From: DAORHV01 sp964448405
GTDB taxonomy: Bacteria > Patescibacteriota > Gracilibacteria > Peribacterales > Peribacteraceae
Assembly: GCA_964448405.1 (NCBI GenBank)
Contig: CAYUVW010000018.1
Location: 1 to 33,612, forward strand
Reading direction: 5' to 3'
DNA: 33,612 nucleotides
The notes below the pieces were generated by a model. The model worked only from the letters and a program-made list of their open reading frames with translations. It was not told the origin of the DNA and made no database searches. A program made the translations under genes and the position numbers. Below are positions 15,893 through 23,188 of the stretch, piece after piece (positions within the stretch are counted from its first letter, which is position 1; the number at the start of each line of letters is the position of its first letter).

Positions 15893-16801
15893 TTACGAGT
15901 GTTTCTTGCTGCGCTCGTTCCAGTACACCAACAAGGGAGTGGCAACGAAGATGCTGGAGTACGTGCCGAGCAAGATACCTACAATGAGCGTGAGCACGAA
16001 CCACTTGATGCTCTCGCTACCCAGGAAGAACAGTGCGAACAACATGATGAGCACGCCGCCGCTGGTGTAGCAGGAGCGGACCCAGGTCTGGTTTACGGAA
16101 CGGTTGGCAAGCGAGCTGAAGTCCTCTTTGCGCTCTTGAGCGAAGATATTGTCGCGGATACGGTCCATGACGATGATCGTGTCGTTCACCGAGTAACCGA
16201 GAATCGTGAGCAGTGCGGTAACGAACAGAGTGTCGATTTCAAAAGCGGTGTAGCGGCTGATGATGACGAAGATACCCACTGTGATCATGACGTCGTGCAA
16301 GAGCGTGAGCACGGCGACGACGCCGAACTTCCACGGGCTGTAGCGGCGCGGGATTTTGCGGAACGCGATTGCCAAATACAGGATGATACCGAGCGATGCG
16401 GCGATTAACGCGAAGCCTGCGCGCTGCTTGAGCGTTTCGCCGACCGTGGGTCCAATGGTCGTGTACTGCACTTCGTTGACCGTGCCGAGCTTGGACTGCA
16501 AATGGGTAACCAGCTGGTTGTGCGTCTCGGTGTCGAGGCCGCGCAGACGGATTAAGAAGTTTCCGTTGCCAAGCTTGTTGATGGTCGGAGTGATGGGTTC
16601 AGCGGTTTTGAATTCCTGCATGGCACCTGCCACCTTTTCCGTGGTGACGCCGGTAGCCGTGGCGATTTCCATGCGCGTACCGCCGGTGAACTCGATGCTC
16701 ATGCGCGGTCCGGGCACGAATAACAGCACGACGGACGCCACGGTCAACACCGTGGAGAGAACGAAGAAGTATTTGGCCGGTTTCAGGAAGTCGAAGTTCA
16801 T
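15893..16801 (-). CDS. secF: Protein-export membrane protein SecF
   Basis: Subunit of the SecDF complex that uses the proton-motive force to help preprotein translocation. The 302 aa fit the family, with a first transmembrane helix at about residues 12-30, then GPRMSIEFTGGTRMEI. The periplasmic-side P1 loop covers about 45-125, followed by a five-helix bundle with KFGVVAVLTLLHDVMITVG and LTILGYSVNDTIIVMDRIRDN, the SecF hallmark. secD is not next to it: the gene upstream is a 453-aa anchored hypothetical. SecD must be encoded elsewhere. The operon order is secF-tig. Confidence 0.95.
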   Translation of the reverse strand: MNFDFLKPAKYFFVLSTVLTVASVVLLFVPGPRMSIEFTGGTRMEIATATGVTTEKVAGAMQEFKTAEPITPTINKLGNGNFLIRLRGLDTETHNQLVTHLQSKLGTVNEVQYTTIGPTVGETLKQRAGFALIAASLGIILYLAIAFRKIPRRYSPWKFGVVAVLTLLHDVMITVGIFVIISRYTAFEIDTLFVTALLTILGYSVNDTIIVMDRIRDNIFAQERKEDFSSLANRSVNQTWVRSCYTSGGVLIMLFALFFLGSESIKWFVLTLIVGILLGTYSSIFVATPLLVYWNERSKKHS

Positions 16802-16865
16802 AGCGGACGTAGGTTAATGCCAAAGATGACCTTGCGCCAGTCGAGATCGGGATTGCACTCCTCCT

Positions 16866-18227
16866 TTATTGTCCCTCTCCTATTGTCAGGATGTCCGCAT
16901 CGAGCAGGGCTGCGCTGGTCCAGCGTACGTCACCGGCAGCATCCAGCAGCTGCCAAAAGAAAGAATTTCGCTCTTTTGCGAATATTGGCAATGCGGAAGA
17001 CAGGGCTTCCTCCAGCAGCGTTGTATCCAAGCGACCGCCAGCCTGCAGCGCTCCCGTCGTTGCGGCAGACGCCGTTGTTTGTGTGACGGGGGCGGTTTCG
17101 GCGATCATGGAGCGCAGCAGAGTGAGGTTGGTGCTGAGCAGTGTGCGCGTTCCGCGTTCGGCGCTCCCCAACGCTCGATTGCCGTCATTGGCGGCGACCC
17201 AGCGCAGCTTCCATCCAAGAACGGTTTCCTCGCCGCGTTGCACGGCGTTTTCATCCACCAAGATGTCGGTTCTGTCGTTCTTCTTCAGCTCCAGGGTACG
17301 TACGTGGGTCTGTGGCAAGCCGGCGGCAAAGTTCTCCAGCAGTTCGGTAGTACGTGTCGCATCCATGCCCTGCAGAGCGAATGCATACGACAAGGTGTCA
17401 CCGCTTCCACGTTGTACGCGAATGCCGGCAAGGTGACTGAAAAATTCCGGAAGGCTCTCCGGTGAGGCGTTCCACTCATGTCGCCATGCGTAGTCGAAGA
17501 TGCCGGCTAGCCCCTCTTGAAGGAGTGGCGATTCAGTGCGAAGCGTTTCAAGCGTCGTTTGCATGCGTTGCGCCAACGCGGGATCGAGAATGTCCAATGT
17601 GCCGCCTGGAGCCGATCCAATCGGTCCGGCCGGGCGAGAAGCCAACGATTGCCGTTCGCGGCGCAGGAGAATAAGGGTGCGGTTGGGGCCCCATCCTAGT
17701 TGTATGTGGGAATATGGCGTCAGCAGTGCACCAAGGAATGCGTCTGCGTGCGTATCGCCAAGCGTCAGTGCGTCGCTGCGCATCCAGACTGCGGGTGCCG
17801 CTTGCTTAGCCATACGGCGAAAAGCTGCCGCCCTGCTGAGTGCACCCGAATGATCGGCGTTGTCCGCAATCAACGATCCTACGGCAGGTCCGCTGAGTTC
17901 GGTGTCCTGAGATGTTGTGCGCTGCAGAACCCATTGCCATGTTCCTCCGCTGGTCACCACTGCAAGCTCATACGAACCGCTGCCGAGCAGCGGCAGGGGA
18001 GTCGTGAACTTCTTTTCCATGCCGAGCAAACGAGTCGCGATTACCAGGTCTTCCTGCGAGGAACCGCGAAAGAACAGCATGGTGCCGCTGCCAGGAAGAC
18101 GATCGGCAAGTGACGGTTGCGGCACGATTGCCGTGCGCTGCACGAACAGCACTGTCACGACGCACATCACAAGTGCTACGCCTCCAACGGCAATGCTTTG
18201 CGTGATCCTTTTGCGGACAGATTCCAT
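16866..18227 (-). CDS. Membrane-anchored extracytoplasmic protein, 453 aa, unknown
   Basis: A single N-terminal transmembrane helix (about residues 12-30, SIAVGGVALVMCVVTVLFV) is followed by a large outside domain. This contains GSGTMLFFRGSSQEDLVIATRLLG, several LLGSGSYELAVVTSGG-type strands and a repeated alternation of strands and helices. The general look is that of DUF3352-like proteins that Patescibacteria often carry, but I cannot confirm this. No catalytic motif is visible. ATG 18227 lies 9 nt after a TATGAT box, which supports this start. It may be co-transcribed with secF and tig (64-nt gap), suggesting a role in the envelope or export. Confidence 0.7.
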   Translation of the reverse strand: MESVRKRITQSIAVGGVALVMCVVTVLFVQRTAIVPQPSLADRLPGSGTMLFFRGSSQEDLVIATRLLGMEKKFTTPLPLLGSGSYELAVVTSGGTWQWVLQRTTSQDTELSGPAVGSLIADNADHSGALSRAAAFRRMAKQAAPAVWMRSDALTLGDTHADAFLGALLTPYSHIQLGWGPNRTLILLRRERQSLASRPAGPIGSAPGGTLDILDPALAQRMQTTLETLRTESPLLQEGLAGIFDYAWRHEWNASPESLPEFFSHLAGIRVQRGSGDTLSYAFALQGMDATRTTELLENFAAGLPQTHVRTLELKKNDRTDILVDENAVQRGEETVLGWKLRWVAANDGNRALGSAERGTRTLLSTNLTLLRSMIAETAPVTQTTASAATTGALQAGGRLDTTLLEEALSSALPIFAKERNSFFWQLLDAAGDVRWTSAALLDADILTIGEGQ

Positions 18228-18236
18228 GGCGCACTG

Positions 18237-18242
18237 ATCATA
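18237..18242 (-). promoter_or_regulatory. -10-like TATGAT, near-leaderless start
   Basis: Minus-strand TATGAT lies 9 nt before ATG 18227. The -35 is weak. Confidence 0.45.
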
Positions 18243-18310
18243 GCCTGTGTCGGCGTTTCCGGCACATCTCGTACTTCATCATATTCTTCATAAAATGCCA
18301 TGATACTTTC

Positions 18311-18338
18311 TTGCGTAAATGCTTACGGTGAGTACAAT
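18311..18338 (+). promoter_or_regulatory. Promoter of the candidate ncRNA
   Basis: TTGCGT (18311-18316), a 16-nt spacer and TACAAT (18333-18338) predict a plus-strand transcript starting near 18345. Confidence 0.5.
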
Positions 18339-18344
18339 GACATG

Positions 18345-18829
18345 ATTTCTCCAAAACAGAGAAGTCAAAGAACATCCACACACACGAGACCCCAGGCTCC
18401 GGAGCCCAACACCAACATTCGATCGTTCACATCACACGACCCAAGAGAGACGAGAGGGAATGGAGAGACTGGAAGAACTTCCATCGCTCCATTCAAAAGA
18501 TTCGTAGAGAGGATAACCGGCATGCGCGTCGTGCCAGTCATCCTCTCTGCTCTGTAATGTCGCCCTGGCTCTGTGAGTGAGCTTGCTGGGGTGCACCCCC
18601 TTTCTCCCCAGTGTTCCCCCGAAGCCTTTGGCATCGCGTGGCGAACCGGTACGGGGACTTCGTATGGTCACGAGGAGAAACAAGAGACCTTAACAAGGCA
18701 GAGAATCCGGGGCTCCTCCCCCACGTGTACCCTCCGTTATTAGGCTCAGCGATTGTTCCTTCCATAGAACTTCGTTGATAGCTCAGGAGGCGAACACAAA
18801 CACAAAAAAGGCCGGCAACGGTCTTTTTT
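18345..18829 (+). ncRNA. Candidate large structured non-coding RNA, about 485 nt
   Basis: This stretch has no convincing protein gene but many strong local hairpins in a row. GAATGGAG/CTCCATTC encloses GGAAG/CTTCC (18458-18494). A 9-bp AGAGAGGAT/ATCCTCTCT encloses GGCA/TGCC (18506-18548). CTGGGG/CCCCAG spans 18586-18611 and has the alternative palindrome GGGGTGCACCCC. Downstream come CGAAGCC/GGCATCG, CTTCGT/ACGAGG, CCTT/AAGG, GGGG/CCCC and a stem with GTTC/GAAC (about 18745-18785). A promoter precedes it and a bidirectional terminator ends it. I looked for RNase P (GAGGAAAGTCC, ACAGAA), tmRNA (tRNA-like ends, ALAA tag) and SRP RNA signatures and found none convincing. A 71-aa reading frame from the ATG at 18342 ends at 18557, but its low-complexity sequence does not look like a protein. 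Confidence 0.55.
18804..18829. terminator. Bidirectional terminator between ncRNA candidate and TPR gene
   Basis: AAAAAAGGCCG, a GCAA loop and CGGTCTTTTTT give a stem with T runs on both strands. It serves the plus-strand RNA and the minus-strand TPR gene, whose stop is at 18902. Confidence 0.8.
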
Positions 18830-18901
18830 GTTTATAGGAAAAAGCAATCAGCAATGACAAAGAGTTGCTGGCCTCTTCGCAGTTGAGCGTGACGCTTGGT
18901 T

Positions 18902-20266
18902 CTATTTCGCCGAACTCGATACTCCGTTCGGTGCGCTGGAAGATTTTCCGGACAGCAGATTGTTGAGCTCCTCGGTGGCTTTGGCGAACTTGGGGTCGAT
19001 ACGAAGCGCCTCGCGGAAAGACTTTTCTGCTTCGTCACGAGCGCCCAATGCTGCTGCCGCTTTGCCAAGCAATGTGAGCGGACCCGGATCGTCTGGCCAC
19101 TTGGCTTGAGCATCTTTTGCGGCCTGATACGCTTCCTGTGCGCGATTCGGGAGTTGCAGGGCCAAATTGACGTATTTTTCGTGCGCGGCAAAGTCGCTGC
19201 CGGGGTCTTGGGCAATGGCGCGGTACTGTTCCAGTGCCAAGTCCGTGTCACCGAGTTCCAGTGCATACTGCGCCAACAACTCACGTGCGTCTTTGGCCGG
19301 ACTGAAGCCGTTGAGAATGGCGTACTGTAGGAATGTGACTGCGTTCTGCGGGTCGCCGAGTGCCGCGTGCGTGCGCGCAAGAAAGTACTGCGTTTCAGGT
19401 TTTTCCGGATCAATGGAATATGCGCGCTCCAATGAGGCAAGTGCGTCTTGCAGGCGCTCGGTGGTGAATTCGCAGTATCCTTTCACGATCCACGCGTCGC
19501 GGTAGCGATCTTGCTTAGCCGTGACGTCGTTGACCAACATGAGTGCGCTTTCGCATTCGCCGACTTGTGCCAAAGCTCGTCCAAGCAAGGTGGACAAGTG
19601 TGAATCCTGACCTTCGGCGAACAATGCGAACTCATTGAATGCGCCAAGCAACGTGGCGGCGTAGGTACGAATGGTTGCATCGGAGTTCTGTGTCGCAAGT
19701 TTCAGCTGGTCTTGCGCTGCTGCATACTCGCCTGCGGCGATGGCCGCGAGCGCGAGGCCGTACTGACCTTGCGATGTCTCCGGTTTTGCCGAAAACGTCT
19801 GCCTGGCGGCTTCGATTTTTCCGGTGCGCAATTGCAACAGGCCGGACAACAACATGATTTCATCTGTATCGCGGGTTTCTTTGCGCAAGCTGTTGATGCT
19901 GTCGCCGGCTGCATCGTATTCGCGTCGTTGGAGCTGAATGCGCACCAGCTTCCGTAATGCAGGTGCACCGCCGCCGGATGTCACGCTGTTCTTGTACTGT
20001 TCCTCGGCTTGGCTCCATTCTCCGCGACGCTCGAAAATTTCACCCTGGCGCAGGCGAATGAGTGCCTCGGACTGATTCTGAGGATTGAGGTCCTGCGTGG
20101 ATGCTCCGGGGTTGAAAATGGATTCCTTTGTTCCTTGAATGCTTTGAAAGGCCAATTCAATCACGTTCACGGAAGCGCGAATTTGCCAAATCAGGAGCGC
20201 GCCCACGCCGCCAACCACCGCAAGGGCCAATGCAGCCGGAATGTAAATACGCGGGGGAATCTTCAT
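18902..20266 (-). CDS. Membrane-anchored tetratricopeptide-repeat protein, 454 aa
   Basis: The N-terminus is a signal anchor (KIPPRIYIPAALALAVVGGVGALLIWQI). Most of the rest is TPR helices, with pairs such as GEIFERRGEWSQAEEQYKNSV, GYCEFTTERLQDALASLERAYSIDPEKPETQYFLART, YALELGDTDLALEQYRAIAQDPG and GAARDEAEKSFREALRIDP-like units towards the C-terminus, at least eight repeats. TPR arrays bind other proteins, so this is probably a scaffold on the outer face of the membrane. I chose ATG 20266 over an in-frame start six codons upstream because it gives a standard signal anchor and lies 8 nt after a weak -10-like TACCCT. It is monocistronic. Confidence 0.82.
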   Translation of the reverse strand: MKIPPRIYIPAALALAVVGGVGALLIWQIRASVNVIELAFQSIQGTKESIFNPGASTQDLNPQNQSEALIRLRQGEIFERRGEWSQAEEQYKNSVTSGGGAPALRKLVRIQLQRREYDAAGDSINSLRKETRDTDEIMLLSGLLQLRTGKIEAARQTFSAKPETSQGQYGLALAAIAAGEYAAAQDQLKLATQNSDATIRTYAATLLGAFNEFALFAEGQDSHLSTLLGRALAQVGECESALMLVNDVTAKQDRYRDAWIVKGYCEFTTERLQDALASLERAYSIDPEKPETQYFLARTHAALGDPQNAVTFLQYAILNGFSPAKDARELLAQYALELGDTDLALEQYRAIAQDPGSDFAAHEKYVNLALQLPNRAQEAYQAAKDAQAKWPDDPGPLTLLGKAAAALGARDEAEKSFREALRIDPKFAKATEELNNLLSGKSSSAPNGVSSSAK

Positions 20267-20363
20267 CGGTGGACAGGGTAACACGAAAGGGGGAGGGGGC
20301 AGTAGTCAGTAAGCAGTAAGTAATGTGCAGCGATTTGTACGTACTGTGCTGATGCTTCGTGGT

Positions 20364-20382
20364 ATCAAAACGGACTTTTGAT
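20364..20382. repeat. Small inverted repeat upstream of the amidohydrolase operon
   Basis: ATCAAAA and TTTTGAT flank a 5-nt spacer, about 60 nt before the operon's -10 box. It could be an operator or a small hairpin. A short CAGTA microrepeat also occurs nearby (about 20301-20320). Confidence 0.35.
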
Positions 20383-20440
20383 CATTGCTTGCAGTCGCTG
20401 CCTTCTATCTTTTGTCACAGCTCGCTCGGGGGAACCATGG

Positions 20441-20446
20441 TACTAT
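20441..20446 (+). promoter_or_regulatory. -10-like TACTAT, leaderless start of operon
   Basis: TACTAT is followed 6 nt later by ATG 20453. No good -35 lies at the right distance. This supports the start at 20453 over the in-frame start at 20378. Confidence 0.45.
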
Positions 20447-20452
20447 TCCGTC

Positions 20453-21229
20453 ATGGCCAAGATGAAACCGATTGTCGTGAGCATTCCGCATGCATCTACC
20501 TATATTCCGGACGATGTGCGGTTGCTGCTGAAGCAAGACGAGAAGGCGCTGATGCACGACCCGGACCTGTATACCGAGCGCATTTACAACGCGACGGGCG
20601 TTACCATTGTGGAGGCGAAATTTTCGCGAATCATTTCCGACGTGAACCGCGCGCCGGATGAAATCTACACCGTTGGGCTCAAGCGTTCCGAGGGCGTGGT
20701 GCTCTTGTCGCTTACCGATGGTAACGATGTCTTTAAGGTGGATCCGCCAATGGCGCTTATGGAGGAGTGGGTGCAGCGCTTCCATGTACCGTTTCATGCC
20801 GAATTATCCGAGGCCATGAAGAATGCATCGTTTCTCATCGACGGTCATTCCATGTGGTCGGTGGGCCCGCGCTCCAAGGCCGATTCCGGCGTGCTGCGCC
20901 CGGACGTCGTGCTGGGCAATCGTCACTACACCACCTGCGACGCCGAGACGACACAATTCTTCCGCCATGCGTTCGAAAAGCTCGGCTACACCGTTGCCAT
21001 TAATACGCCGTACATGGGTCGCTACACCGTTGGTGTGCACTGCAGCCGCCTGGGTGTGCCGGGCATTCAGATCGAGCTCAGCCGCGCGCTCTACATGAAC
21101 GAAGAAACGCTCGCCCCCCACGAGGATGCAATCGAGCGTTTGCACCGCCAGTTCCAGGAATTGGTCGATGAATTCTCCACTTGGCACGCCAAGCGGCCCA
21201 CATCGCATATCTGCGATCTCACGTCGTAA
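20453..21229 (+). CDS. N-formylglutamate amidohydrolase family protein, 258 aa
   Basis: Zinc-dependent amidohydrolases of this family cleave N-formyl or N-acyl amino-acid amides. Characteristic blocks are VVSIPHASTYIPDDV (residues 7-21), AKFSRIISDVNRAPDE (about 54-69), ASFLIDGHSMWSVGP (about 124-138) and NTPYMGRYTVGVHCSRLGVPGIQIELSRALYMNE (about 182-215). The second block carries the Arg/Asp residues, the DGHS block a likely zinc His, and the last block the usual IQIE Glu. In the histidine pathway the family makes glutamate, but no hut gene is nearby. It is followed after 2 nt by two ATP-grasp ligases, so its substrate is more likely a metabolite or peptide made or processed with them. Confidence 0.85.
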   Translation: MAKMKPIVVSIPHASTYIPDDVRLLLKQDEKALMHDPDLYTERIYNATGVTIVEAKFSRIISDVNRAPDEIYTVGLKRSEGVVLLSLTDGNDVFKVDPPMALMEEWVQRFHVPFHAELSEAMKNASFLIDGHSMWSVGPRSKADSGVLRPDVVLGNRHYTTCDAETTQFFRHAFEKLGYTVAINTPYMGRYTVGVHCSRLGVPGIQIELSRALYMNEETLAPHEDAIERLHRQFQELVDEFSTWHAKRPTSHICDLTS

Positions 21230-21231
21230 TC

Positions 21232-22149
21232 ATGCGTTCCATCTTGGTTTTCTTTGATGCGCCGGCCCCAGACGGTTACCCGTTCAACAACGAGGAATAC
21301 CGTCAGTCGTATCGTGAATTTGCGTTACTTTTGAAGAAGAAGGGTGCGCGGTTTTTCATCGCGCGGGGACCGGCTGCGTACCTTGGCGGCAACACGTTTT
21401 CCTCGGGCTGGGAGTACGACATGAACGGAGAGTTGGTCGCGCAATCGGAACAGATCGTTGCCGACGTCATCTATAACAAGGGGCATCTGGCGTGTGACAA
21501 GCTCGGATTGGTCATCAATGATCCGGAGCTCGATGCGTTGTGTACCGACAAGAAGCGTACCGCCGATCTGTTGCCCGAGATTTCACCGCGAACTCGTGTG
21601 GTGCGCTCTGCCGCCGACTTGGATCGTTCGCTGCAAGCGCTGTCCACGCCACGCGTCGTGGCAAAGCCGGTAGATGGCGAGGGCGGGGACGGCGTGTTCA
21701 TCGGTCTAAAAGAGGAGGTGCGCGGAAAAATCACCACGTTCCCGTATTTGTTGCAGGATTTCATCGACACCCATGCCGGTATTCCGGGTATTGTGGAAGG
21801 ATCGCATGATTTCCGCATGCTGTGCGTGCGCGGCAAGCTCATTCAGGCGTTCGTGCGCACACCACCACCCGGCGGATTACTGCCGAACGTGGCGCAGGGC
21901 GGCAGTACCCACGAGGTTGCGCTGGAAAAAGTACCCGCATCGGCACTGGAAATTTTCCGCATGGTGGATTCTCGTTTGTCACACTTCCCGGACCGCGTGT
22001 ATTCCATTGACCTTGGATTGCACCAGGGTGATGTGTGGAAATTGTTCGAACTGAACTCGCGTCCGGCGCTCTTTTCGTGTGCGCGTGGCGAAGGGTTCGT
22101 GCGTTTCCACGAAGCGCTGGCCGACGTGCTCCTTACCGCCGCCCGATGA
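21232..22149 (+). CDS. ATP-grasp ligase A, 305 aa (RimK/glutathione synthetase-like)
   Basis: ATP-grasp enzymes join a carboxylate to an amine or thiol through an acyl phosphate. The protein has an N-terminal Rossmann-like domain (RSILVFFDAPAPDGYPFNNEEYRQSY), then the grasp fold with TPRVVAKPVDGEGGDGVFIGL (about residues 140-160), LLQDFIDTHAGIPGIVEGSHDFRMLCV (about 175-201) and VYSIDLGLHQGDVWKLFELNSRPAL. The last block carries the acidic and Asn residues that bind Mg-ATP. It starts 2 nt after the amidohydrolase stop. It is clearly paralogous to the next gene: both have APFNN/YPFNN, YNKG, NDPELDALC/NPPELDALC, IPGIVEG and VANVAQGG/LPNVAQGG. Substrate unknown. Confidence 0.82.
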   Translation: MRSILVFFDAPAPDGYPFNNEEYRQSYREFALLLKKKGARFFIARGPAAYLGGNTFSSGWEYDMNGELVAQSEQIVADVIYNKGHLACDKLGLVINDPELDALCTDKKRTADLLPEISPRTRVVRSAADLDRSLQALSTPRVVAKPVDGEGGDGVFIGLKEEVRGKITTFPYLLQDFIDTHAGIPGIVEGSHDFRMLCVRGKLIQAFVRTPPPGGLLPNVAQGGSTHEVALEKVPASALEIFRMVDSRLSHFPDRVYSIDLGLHQGDVWKLFELNSRPALFSCARGEGFVRFHEALADVLLTAAR

Positions 22150-23087
22150 CGCCGACAACAACTTCCAAGTCGGCACAAGCAAAACGCGTCGGCATCTTTT
22201 TCTCGTCGCCCGGCTTCGACGATGCGCCATTCAACAATGCCGATTACAAACAGTCGTATCACGATTTGGCCGAGATCATTGCGCAGCGCGGCGGGCAATG
22301 TTTCATTGTGCGCGGCGCAGAAACTTTTCTTGGTGCGGGTGTTTTTTCACGCGGCTGGATGTACGAAGACGGTGTATTCCGCAGCGTGGAAGGAGTGGTC
22401 CGATTGGACGTGTTGTACAACAAAGGCGAGGCCTTCGTCGCCGATGCCAAGACCATACTCATCAACCCTCCGGAACTGGATGCGCTCTGCCGCAACAAAG
22501 AGCGCACCATTGAACATTTTCCGCAGCATTTCCCGCGTTCCGTACTCGTGCCTTCGGCGCAGGAGTTGCCGGCGTCGCTCGCCACGCTCAGCGGCGATAC
22601 GCTTGTTGCCAAGCCCACGGACAGCTGGGGTGGACACGGCGTGTTCGTAGGATCGCGCAACAAGCTGTCGGAGAACGTTGAGCGGTATCCGGCGCTGGTG
22701 CAGGAATTCATCGATACTTCCAACGGCATTCCGGGCATTGTGGAGGGCACTCATGACTTACGTATTCTTCTCGTCGGCGGCCAGGTCGCACTCTGCTACG
22801 TTCGAACACCGCCCGACGGCACGGTCGTCGCCAACGTCGCGCAGGGCGGGAAGATTATCCTGGTTCCGAACGAGAAGATTCCTTCCGATGCGCTGGCCAT
22901 TGCCATGGCGATCGATGCCGAGATGTCCGATTTCGGTACGCGTGTGTATTCGGTGGATATGGGTCTTCACGAAGGTCGCGAATGGAAGCTCTTTGAACTG
23001 AATCCGCAGCCGGGCCTTACGTCCTTGAAATGGGGAGAGGGGGTGCGGAGGTATTATGAGTTGTTGGCGGAGGAGCTGCTGAAGTAG
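22146..23087 (+). CDS. ATP-grasp ligase B, 313 aa, tandem paralogue
   Basis: This has the same family and order of blocks as ligase A: RVGIFFSSPGFDDAPFNNADYKQSY, DVLYNKGEAFVADAKTILINPPELDALC, TLVAKPTDSWGGHGVFVGS (ATP loop), LVQEFIDTSNGIPGIVEGTHDLRILLV and VYSVDMGLHEGREWKLFELNPQPGL (Mg-ATP ligands). ATG 22146 overlaps the TGA of ligase A (ATGA), so the pair is translationally coupled. A longer in-frame start at 22035 would overlap ligase A by 115 nt and adds an unrelated sequence. Divergence between A and B suggests they act on successive substrates, or form a heterodimer. Confidence 0.82.
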   Translation: MTPTTTSKSAQAKRVGIFFSSPGFDDAPFNNADYKQSYHDLAEIIAQRGGQCFIVRGAETFLGAGVFSRGWMYEDGVFRSVEGVVRLDVLYNKGEAFVADAKTILINPPELDALCRNKERTIEHFPQHFPRSVLVPSAQELPASLATLSGDTLVAKPTDSWGGHGVFVGSRNKLSENVERYPALVQEFIDTSNGIPGIVEGTHDLRILLVGGQVALCYVRTPPDGTVVANVAQGGKIILVPNEKIPSDALAIAMAIDAEMSDFGTRVYSVDMGLHEGREWKLFELNPQPGLTSLKWGEGVRRYYELLAEELLK

Positions 23088-23089
23088 CG

Positions 23090-23141
23090 GATTCCCAGAC
23101 TCCCAGATCCCAGGATTCGCGAACAATGGAATCTGGGAATC
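23090..23141. repeat. Imperfect 8-nt repeats forming a hairpin after the ATP-grasp operon
   Basis: GATTCCCA, GACTCCCA and GATCCCAG follow one another. The first arm, GATTCCCAGA (23090-23099), pairs perfectly with TCTGGGAATC (23132-23141). Confidence 0.65.
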
Positions 23142-23169
23142 AAAAAAAGACGGCCTCGGGCCGCCTTTT
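23142..23169. terminator. Terminator between convergent operons
   Basis: AAAAGACGGC and GCCGCCTTTT form a near-perfect stem around a short loop, with A and T runs on both sides. It can end both the plus-strand amidohydrolase/ATP-grasp operon and the minus-strand gene at 23189. Confidence 0.8.
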
Positions 23170-23188
23170 AGGAGTCTTGGAATATTTC

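Noticed and set aside
16802..16850. Purine-rich AAAGGAGGAG motif and a short frame ending in ATGA at the secF start
   Set aside because: The motif is about 50 nt from the secF ATG, too far for a ribosome site. The frame has no plausible start of its own.
18342..18557. 71-codon frame inside the candidate ncRNA
   Set aside because: Low-complexity, hydrophilic sequence whose codons are constrained by hairpins. Its ATG lies only 3 nt after the -10 box. It could be a leader peptide, but I do not support it as a gene.
18345..18829. RNase P RNA, tmRNA or SRP RNA
   Set aside because: The conserved GAGGAAAGTCC, ACAGAA, GGAAGGAAGC and tRNA-like end motifs were not found on either strand. Only partial look-alikes such as AGAGAATCCGG were seen.
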